Positions 57,553 through 64,000 of a stretch of DNA of 64,000 nt are shown here, in pieces. The notes under the pieces are model-generated. The model worked only from the letters and a program-made list of their open reading frames with translations. It did no database searches and was not told the DNA's origin. Source of the DNA: Urophycis tenuis (taxonomy: Eukaryota > Chordata > Actinopteri > Gadiformes > Phycidae). Numbering within the stretch: the first letter of the stretch is position 1; each line of letters starts with the position of its first letter. The stretch covers positions 1 to 64,000 of the forward strand of contig JAXIVH010000173.1 in NCBI GenBank assembly GCA_036785325.1, given 5' to 3'. Made by a program: the position numbers and the translations under genes.

Positions 57553-58090
57553 CCTTTGATGAAAATATAATCAGACACTCTCCACCCCCCCCTAAAAAAA
57601 AAAACTCATCGGATCTGCACGATTCACACAAGTCCCCCTGACAGCCGTGAAAAAGGCGGCATCCGCCAAAAGGCGCGCCGTTTGCATCCCTGTGATTTGG
57701 AAAAGGTTGGGAACCACTGACGTAACGTAAGGTTAAGCCATCATCTCACTGCCCATCACTGATCTGCTGCGGTCGGGACGCTATGGCAGCGTTGCTTGGC
57801 AACGCCTGCATACGGGAGATATTAAATAGTCCACTCGACTTGTAAAAATTAAAAAACCCTCACGATTTTAACTCTAAAACATATTTAAGTATTATTAACT
57901 GATTAAATATTTATTTCTTTCGTAAGTGACCATGGTATAAGCGCTAATGCCCTTCAAGGTGTCCATTAACATAAATTAATGGACGACGCGGAGGCGTGAA
58001 CCGTCCGACGCGAAGTTGAGGACGGTTGCTTCCGCGAAGTCCTCCGCTTCACGTGTTTATGACGGGTTAACCAGCCCATTCAACCTTGAC

Positions 58091-58732
58091 ACACCATCAT
58101 GTCCCCTGTGCCTCAGAGGAGGAACGCTAGAGCATATCCTCAGCTGCTGCCCAAAAGCCCTGGGAGAAAGACGCTAGACTTGGCATCACGACCAGGTGCT
58201 GAAGGCGATAGCAGAAACCACCTTAACCAGCATCACCCAGAACAAGCATTCCCAACCAGTAAGGCAGGCGATTGCTTTTGTCCGTGCAGGGGAGAAGCCC
58301 AAGCCCCAGCCTAGGGGGGCAGTGGGACTCCTTGGAACCGCATCAGTCTGGCAGATGAAGGCTGACCTGGGGAAGCAGCTCAGATTTCCAGAGCACATCG
58401 TGGAGGTGGTCCTACTGGAGCTGACAGCTCCCTGGGAGGAGCGCATGGAAGAGGCCAATGAGAGGAAGCGGGGTAAGTATGCTGACTTAGTGGAGGAGTA
58501 CTGCAGACGGGAGTGGCGTGCCCAGTTTGTGCCAATAGAGGTGGGCTGTAGAGGCTTTGCAGCGCGATCTCTCTGCAAAGCAAACAGCCTGCTTGGAATC
58601 ACAGGTGCACACCAGAGAAAGGCCATCAAAACAATCACAGAGGAAGCTGAGAATGCCTCTAGATGTTTGTGGATCAAAAGGGGCGATCCGTGGGTACTGA
58701 TGTATATCAACCTACTTAAAAAAAATAAATGA
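58091..58732 (+). pseudogene. R2-like non-LTR retrotransposon, C-terminal ORF fragment
   Basis: Frame: CPLCLRGGTLEHILSCC (CCHC knuckle), a TAG at 58173 where Tyr is likely, then HDQVLKAIAETTLTSI. The restriction-like endonuclease region follows with KADLGKQLRFPEHI and VVLLELTAPWEERMEEANER, then VEEYCRREWRAQFVPIEVGC and LGITGAHQRKAIKTITEEAE, ending KRGDPW and stop at 58730. In relatives as I recall them, about 18 residues carrying the catalytic Pro-Asp lie between FPEHI and VVLLELT; here they are missing. The enzyme nicked target DNA and primed reverse transcription. The fragment is GC-rich beside AT-rich neighbours and runs directly into the CFAP52 segment. Confidence 0.75.
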
Positions 58733-59473
58733 ATTGTGCGAGTGGGAGCTTCTGCACATCAGCGTACCCAACATAACCTGGAGCGCCCTGGACACCATGG
58801 TGGACTTCTGCGCCATCCTCTGCGGGTCGAACGATGGGGAGATCCACGTGTTCACGCCCGAAAGCGGCCGGGCCGTGCTGGTCATCGACAACGCACACAG
58901 CATGGGTGTGACGGCCATCGCCAGCGCCAGGGACCGCAAGAAAATTCGGACCGGAGGGGGCGAGGGACAGGTGCCCGTGTGGGAGCAGCTGCCACTGGCT
59001 GCCGGAGACCATGAACGAGCAGGAAGGCCGGGGTCACCGACATCCAGGTGAAGAACAACGACAAGGAGTGCGGGGCCTGCATTATCTGGGACCTAGTGCT
59101 CTACGTGAGGAACTAGATGGTGCTGGCCAACACCTTGTTCCGGTGTATTTGCTACCACCCAGAAGAGTACCAGATCATCGCCAGCGCCACGGACTGCAAG
59201 ATTGGTTATTGGGAGGTGTATGACAGTTCGGCCATCAGAGAGCTGGAGGGCTCCCAATCAGGGGCCATCAATGTGATGCACATCTCCCAAGATGGCCGCC
59301 ACTTCATCACGGGCATAGACGACAAGCTGGTGAAGGTGAGCTACTCGGAGGGCAAGGTGTCCCACGTGAGCTCGGGCTACAGAGGCAGCATCACCAGCCG
59401 CACGCTGGTGACCACCAGCTCAAACGGGGCCATCCTGCGCAGGAGCTTCCCCCACCCGCCGGCCCCCAGCTAG
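58733..59473 (+). pseudogene. cfap52: CFAP52 (WDR16) processed pseudogene fragment
   Basis: Reads LLHISVPNITWSALDTMVDF, FTPESGRAVLVIDNAHSMG and VTAIASARDRKKI; then, after a frame change, TDIQVKNNDKECG and ACIIWDLVLYVRN; then a TAG at 59113 and MVLANTLFRCICYHPEEYQI, YWEVYDSSAIRELEGSQSG and GAILRRSF, stop at 59471. This is the C-terminal WD40 propeller of CFAP52, a ciliary doublet microtubule inner protein. Domains that lie on several exons in the parent gene are continuous here, which indicates a retrocopy. The 5' half of the gene is absent. Frameshifts and stops make it non-functional. The parent gene, not in this window, should carry introns. Confidence 0.85.
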
Positions 59474-59683
59474 GGGCTGGCCTGGGGGGGCCCCTGGAGG
59501 AACCTGCAGAGCCTTGAGACCGCCGTAGTACTGGCCTCTCAATGACAGCAATATAGGAAAGGGCAGCAGGAAAGGAAAGGGCATTTATTCAACAAGTTTT
59601 CCCCAACTATAACCTTGCAGTCTTAAGACCATAGCTGGAAAGTTGGCGGACTGTCTCCGCGGTTTGTGGGATGCTGGGGACGG

Positions 59684-60299
59684 TGGAGAGTTAAAAAAAA
59701 GTGGTCGTCCCTAGCGAACGATGCGAAGATGAGAGGGGTCTTACAGAGGAAGGACCAAGCAAAGACGGGGGCTGGTTTGCCTGAGGTGAAGCCCCTTACC
59801 TCACTGGAGAAGATCCTGGCCGTCATGGGTCAAGTCTACACCGAAGGTAAGTTGACTTCAACGTTAGCTTCTATCGCTAACGGTAATTAGCCAACTAGCT
59901 TAGCAATCACCAAGACATACTGCAAGACCGCAAGCGCTAAATAGTAACTGCTAGCACTATCAACTAGTGCGGCACAGTGTGGCACTAATATCTGCATTAT
60001 TGATTAACTGGCTTTGAGGAGTGGCTACACAGTAGCCTAACCCTAGAATTGGGCCATCAGAAAACTGTTACATGTTGGACCACTATGTCGGCCTATGTAG
60101 ACAGCAAAAGGAAGACCAACACTGACAACCCTCTAACGTGAAATCATTTGTGTATCACAGGCATTGCAACCAGCAGAGGTGGGACTGGATGAGGTGGTGT
60201 TCGAGGAGAAAAGTGGTGGCGAAGAAGTGGCGACTACCTCGTCTAAAGGTGTACTAACGCTGATGGATTCAGAGTGTGACGTCCTGACATCACCACCTG
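59684..60299 (+). pseudogene. SANT/Myb-like accessory gene of a second Harbinger element
   Basis: Exon about 59684-59846 reads RVKKKWSSLANDAKMRGVLQ and LTSLEKILAVMGQVYTEG, the end of a SANT/Myb-like DNA-binding domain with linker, up to a GTAAGT donor. Exon 2 (acceptor TATCACAG at 60160) has VGLDEVVFEEKSGGEEVA and VLTLMDSECDVLTSPPG, then GTAAG. Compared with the sister copy at 25.2 kb, two bases are missing after ACCAGC, which shifts the frame. N-terminal SANT sequence is not found. Expected role: binding element ends together with the transposase on the opposite strand. Confidence 0.6.
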
Positions 60300-60826
60300 G
60301 TAAGTTGATTGTCACTACTTAAAGTAAATAGTAAATTTGAGATGCATTTTATGGTTAATATGCTACTCCATATTACCATTTTAGGTAGGCTATGTCCCGT
60401 TTAAGTCTACGTTCTGTTCAAGGAAAGGTACCTAGATTCAGTTTTTAATTCTTCTCTACAGCTAAAAAGAAGCCTACATAGGCCTATGGGCCTACAAGAG
60501 GTTGGAGAAGGAGAAGCTGCTGGTCATGTGGGAGAGAGTGAACATTGAGGAAACTGCAATTGGAAAGAAAAATTTGAATTTATGAAGGAGTATTTTAAAC
60601 ATGGAAAGGAAAACATAGTACCCCTGTCTGAAATATGGTGGTGTCATTAGGTGAGGTTTCAAGGGGTATCCCGAGCCCCCCAAAAGCCATTCACTTGCCC
60701 TGCCCTCACTCAGGTAAGCATTGATATTACTGTAAATGGGCACATTGCAACATTTAAATAATATTTTCAGTGAAGCCTATGATAAAGACGATAAAACAAT
60801 TATTTATGTTAGTGTTTATGAAGGAC

Positions 60827-61284
60827 TTACCTGGTATTGAATATGAATGAATCATGGATGGATCCAGGCCACTTTGCCAACAAATGCCCTATCACCATGT
60901 TTTGGTCCCCTACAGCCTGAATGTTGATGGCATGGTATCCCTTGCGGCATACGTACACCGGCTCACTTGGCGCTTTGATTGGAAAAAATTTGATTGGAAA
61001 AAGTGACCAATCACTCCTGGCATCCCATTCTGCCATAAAAACTCATCCTTTATACCTATGAACTCTCCACAAGGAAACTTAATATAATTAGGTACAAGAT
61101 TGCAGATGGCCTGTGTGACTTCCATGAGATTGCACGAAATACACGGCTGTGACACAGATGACAGACTTGCAACCTCAGTCTGGAAGTCACCCTTGGCAAA
61201 AAAACGCAGAGCATTTGTTACTTGCAGTAGCACTGGCAAGGCTCCATGTCTTCTTGTAGGCCTCAAGAGCTGGGCGTAATTCAC
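60827..61284 (-). pseudogene. PIF/Harbinger transposase fragment (HARBI1-like)
   Basis: Minus strand, in two frames: RRHGALPVLLQVTNALRFFA through QTEVASLSSVSQPCISCNLM and FPCGEFIGIKDEFLWQNGM, then after a shift IKAPSEPVYVCRKGYHAIN and LLAKWPGSIHDSFIFNTR. The HDS Asp (second acidic residue) is kept. The segment that should hold the first Asp (a CIDGTH-like motif before IKAPSE) is replaced by a 15-bp tandem duplication (60974-60988 and 60989-61003). The C-terminal exon with the Glu was not found. Convergent with the SANT gene, as usual for Harbinger. Confidence 0.75.
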
Positions 61285-61348
61285 CTTTAGCTAAGCCCCG
61301 CCCCCCTTGGTTTTTGTTGCTAAGTCCGACAAAATTGTTACTTTCAAC

Positions 61349-62316
61349 ATGGCGTTTTTGACAGCTCTTCCAGCTGAACTGCTGTCCGGCTTTTATAAAG
61401 CAGAAAATGCTGTTTCTGACCGAAGTAGACAGAGGTTTACAATATGCTTTTGAGGGTTACATACCGGACATCAAGGTAACAAAAAATCTGCACAATGTGA
61501 TAAAAATAGAGACAAAAGCATACAGATCACCATCAAAAAGTGAGTTGCCACATCAGCTGGAGATCGAGACAAAGGCTGGTACAAATTATGTCAACGAGCA
61601 ACACTGTTCCTGTAAAGCTGGGTAGGTCTATATTCACTATTATCGTTGTTATTATGAAGCAGAAGCACAAAGCATGTATAACATTGTATAGCCTTATATG
61701 GTAGTGTATCATAACCGTAATAAGCAATGTTAGCAGGCTAGCTGTAGCCTAATTAACGAGGTGATCTTTTGTAAACTCTGCAGGGTCCTGCGCCCACATC
61801 ATTGGGCTTATCCATACCCTGGACCTCTGTAAGACACAAAACGCCGACATGTCTATAGGCCTACAACCAGTCCTCCAGAAGCTTACCACAACAGTGGCAT
61901 AAACCCAGAGGTGTCAAAGTAACAGCACAGCCCGTGACAGCAATCGTTATAGCCAGGGCCAAGACGGACAGAAAAAGGAGACCGATCTTCTGCCAATAGA
62001 ACGACAGGTAAAAAAAACTCGTTTTTTAACTTGTTTTTTAACACACCTTATTTATTTTTTCCAGTACTGCCTTCTGCCTGTACTCCAGATCAGATAACAT
62101 AATTGGGAATGTATAATTTTGTATTGATCAGAATGACATAAGTAGACATGAATGCTTTTTGTATCTCACAGGGCCATGTCTGAGGTCACAGATCAGGATA
62201 TTTTGTTGTTGAGGGAACTGTCAGGGACACCTATGAGCTACATAGCAAGCAAGCCCCCGATAGATGTAGAATTAGGTCAGGAGAAGTACCCTCTTGGAAG
62301 TGGCCTGAGCTACCAG
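61349..62316 (+). pseudogene. SWIM/YqaJ-family gene exons of an ISL2EU-type element
   Basis: Exon 1 (61349-61621) begins MAFLTALPAELLSGFYKAEN and, after a frame slip near 61440, continues YAFEGYIPDIKV and NYVNEQHCSCKAG. Exon 2 (61784-62007) continues GSCAHIIGLIHTLDLC, completing a CxC...CxH SWIM zinc finger, though the junction is one base out of phase and later frame shifts occur. Exon 3 (62172-62316) reads VTDQDILLLRELSGTPMSYI and YPLGSGLSYQ. From memory, ISL2EU elements carry such a gene fused to a YqaJ-type exonuclease; the nuclease exons are not visible here. Convergent with the transposase remnant at 62.5-62.8 kb. Confidence 0.6.
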
Positions 62317-62539
62317 GTTCTTATTTATTTCTTATTTGCAGGGAGAGATTTTATTAGACACATACATACATTACATTCATTCAATTCAGTAGCTTATCTT
62401 AGTGTCTCAGTGTGTAGAGACATATTTATCATTGCTAGATAGAGCCTATGCCTTTATTATGTGTGGCTGGAAATTTGACAGCATACAGACTACAAACCAT
62501 ATCTGATTTATTTTTCCAAGCCTGACATTAGGGATCCTT

Positions 62540-62785
62540 CCAGAAACTATTTTAATTTTTTTCGGTTTGACGATGGCTCTTTCCACATGTACCCGGTGTT
62601 TGGCTATTTTCTTTGTCATCTCAACATCTGTAGCTGTAGCTCATTTGACGATTTGATTTGGCAAAAGGAGGAATGTTCAAATTAAGACCTAGCTCATTCA
62701 CATCCTTCTCAATAAGAAAGCCTTTATCAACCATGAGCCCATCACCTGCCTTAAAGATGAACTGAACTGAAATAATCAACATTGA
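62540..62785 (-). pseudogene. ISL2EU-type DDE transposase fragment
   Basis: Minus strand: AGDGLMVDKGFLIEKDVNEL with LNLNIPPFAKSN, then in another frame VEMTKKIAKHRVHVERAIVK with KKIKIVSGRI. The DKGF Asp and VERAI Glu are the second and third acidic residues of the DDE_Tnp_4 core in this family. The THAP finger and first Asp are not found upstream, so this is a 3' fragment with a frameshift. Confidence 0.75.
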
Positions 62786-62879
62786 TAACTTGTTAATTAT
62801 GACCATAATTAAAAAAAGACACAAAAAAATATTTCAAAAATCAATACATAGCTTTCACATAGCGTCACAAAAATTGTGT

Positions 62880-64000
62880 TTATTAGTATTAGAACGCCGC
62901 CATTTTCGGTGACGTCACTGGCATGGTAGGACCGTAGGTCATTGGAAGTTCTGTAGGCAGAAGCTGCAGACACGCGAACGTCTTCTACTGTCTATGGCGG
63001 AAAATAGTGATTTTAACATAGCAGGTATGTTTTTGAGCGTGTGAGGGACATACCTATAGTGCTCGACTACCAAACAAAGCAGTGTAGCGCTGTCAGTTGA
63101 GCTATTACGGCAAGACATGTTCGATGCACTTTGAGAGATACACCCCCGGATGAGCATAGATGCGAGGCGGATTCACGTGTCACGGTTTACTTTAGGTGGA
63201 TGTTGATGGATATTGCACAGATGGATATGCACAGATCTTATTATGGAACTATTTCCTCGAGTTGAACTCCCTCTGCATCAGCAATCTGCTAGTCGGCGAA
63301 CTTCATGGTGAGTAGACGTTTGTGGAACTTTCTGTTTACAGACCCGCCGTGGTTTAATTAGCAGCTAAGAAACAGATCTGTGATATCGTTGGAGTCATAG
63401 TTTATACACTTCATGGTCGGAGTGCTGGCTTGTGGAGATTGACACGAGAGTACATGTTCCAAATGTTTAGCTGCTAACCGTTGCCCTAGGTTGGATCGTG
63501 TCGTCACTAATTTGGTTTTGGACTCAATTGCCGCACAACCCCTATCACGGACGCTGTAAGCCTACACTGGTTGAGGATTTATTTGTACGTGTATGTGAAT
63601 ATGTTAGTGGTTTGTGTATGTGACCCGAACATCCAGCACTTTGCCTAGTAGACCAAGTGTAGCTACTAGCTAGCATGCTGGATAGCAGCTAAACATACCG
63701 CTCTCAAAGCCCCGAGCCCTATTGTTATCCTGTGGATTTAAGTTTTTCTTATTATTATTATTCCTCTTCCAGATTAATCTTGTTTCGCTGGACAAATGAT
63801 ATATCAAAATGTGCGTCTTCATCGGGATGGGTGTGCTCGTATGTGTTAAAATAATATGAATTTTTCGTTATTTGCAAAAAACGGAACATTTTCCCATAGA
63901 AAATGCATGGGAGGAGGTAAAAAAATAAAGACTTTTACTACTGCTGTCTGCTGCTCCTGCATACTTTCACCTAGAGACTCCATTGTAACTTTAAAGATCC
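62880..64000. other. End interval, nothing assigned
   Basis: No gene is supported. GGCGGAAAATAGTGATTTTA near 62997 lies on the sense side of a short open stretch. CGCCATTTTCGGTGACGTCACTGG at 62897-62920 looks like a promoter or element subterminal motif with a CRE-like TGACGTCA. CTAGCTAG-type motifs occur near 63660. A terminal element could continue beyond the window. Confidence 0.35.

Larger units (their letters stand above)
56171..57692. mobile_element. hAT-like element with 6-bp duplication, second nesting level
   Basis: Starts CAGGGATGCAAACAGAGG at 56171 and ends with the complement of CAGGGATGCAAACGGCGC at 57692. Flanks TGATTT at 56165-56170 and 57693-57698. A 6-bp duplication fits hAT6. 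Contains the GGGGGCATGCCCCCCCGG block and the ZBED-type element 56792-57552. Confidence 0.85.
54435..57719. mobile_element. hAT element inside the Crypton
   Basis: Termini CAGTGATTCCCAACC at 54435 and GGTTGGGAACCACTG ending at 57719, with a perfect 8-bp duplication ACGTAACG (54427-54434, 57720-57727). It contains two further hAT insertions, 54812-55265 and 56171-57692. Removing 56171-57692 and one duplicate rejoins GGGCCCTGATTTGGAAAAGG. Non-coding. A GT microsatellite lies at 56001-56025. Confidence 0.95.
52252..57941 (+). mobile_element. Crypton relic with nested hAT elements
   Basis: The left edge TTATACCATGGTCTGGGTG and right edge GACCATGGTATAAGCG share ACCATGG and bracket a tyrosine-recombinase gene and its 3' sequence. 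Removal of the hAT at 54435-57719 joins TGTATCACGTAACG to TAAGGTTAAGCC. The borders are inferred from the paired ACCATGG motif; Cryptons lack inverted repeats, so the exact ends are uncertain. The segment 57941-58060 is GC-rich with GACGCGGAGGCGTGAACC and may be an outer repeat of the same element. Confidence 0.55.

Overview
The window reads as repeat-rich vertebrate, almost certainly teleost, DNA. The support is long (AC)n microsatellites, spliced low-copy-like exons with GT/AG junctions, a retrocopy fragment of the ciliary gene CFAP52, an L2-type LINE, a tRNA-derived SINE with the common teleost 3' tail, and a mix of DNA transposon superfamilies (hAT, PIF/Harbinger, ISL2EU, Kolobok-like THAP, Crypton) typical of fish. 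I cannot name the species.

Layout. Positions 1-11,000 hold AC/GT, GA and purine-rich simple repeats, one 32-bp minisatellite and no gene I can support. From 11 to 27 kb there is a chain of DNA transposons: a hAT inside a hAT (11.1-12.3 kb), a Harbinger-like MITE (13.1-13.6 kb), an unrecognised C2H2-type spliced locus (14.3-16.9 kb) with a hAT in one intron, an L2 LINE split by a foldback element (17-18.3 kb), two inverted copies of one MITE (19.6-21.6 kb), a likely solo LTR, a Harbinger MITE cluster (23.2-25.4 kb), and a hAT carrying a THAP exon (25.5-27 kb). From 27.1 to 37.9 kb runs a nine-exon SAM-domain gene of the SAMD3-like multicopy fish family. One of its introns holds an entire zinc-finger DDE-type transposase reading frame, and others are filled with foldback and hAT elements.

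From 38.6 to 47.4 kb there is a nested set. An outer hAT fragment surrounds a BED-finger hAT transposase gene, which is split by a 3.8-kb PIF/Harbinger element with a perfect TTA target duplication; that element holds a foldback element in an intron. From 47.4 to 52.2 kb are a SINE and a second MADF gene of Harbinger type. From 52.25 to about 57.94 kb is a Crypton (tyrosine recombinase) relic that holds up to three further layers of hAT elements, each bounded by an 8-bp or 6-bp target duplication that can be read. From 58.1 to 59.5 kb an R2-like non-LTR 3' ORF fragment abuts the intronless CFAP52 fragment. The last part holds a second degraded Harbinger (SANT-type exon plus transposase) and an ISL2EU-type two-gene relic (SWIM/YqaJ-family exons and a convergent transposase).

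Most coding sequence is transposon-derived and broken by nonsense codons, frameshifts or insertions. The best preserved items are the 3.8-kb Harbinger (one frameshift in each of its two genes), the SAM-domain gene (one visible frameshift across nine exons) and the last exons of the 14-17 kb locus. Target duplications give insertion order directly, so the window works as a relative clock for transposon activity.
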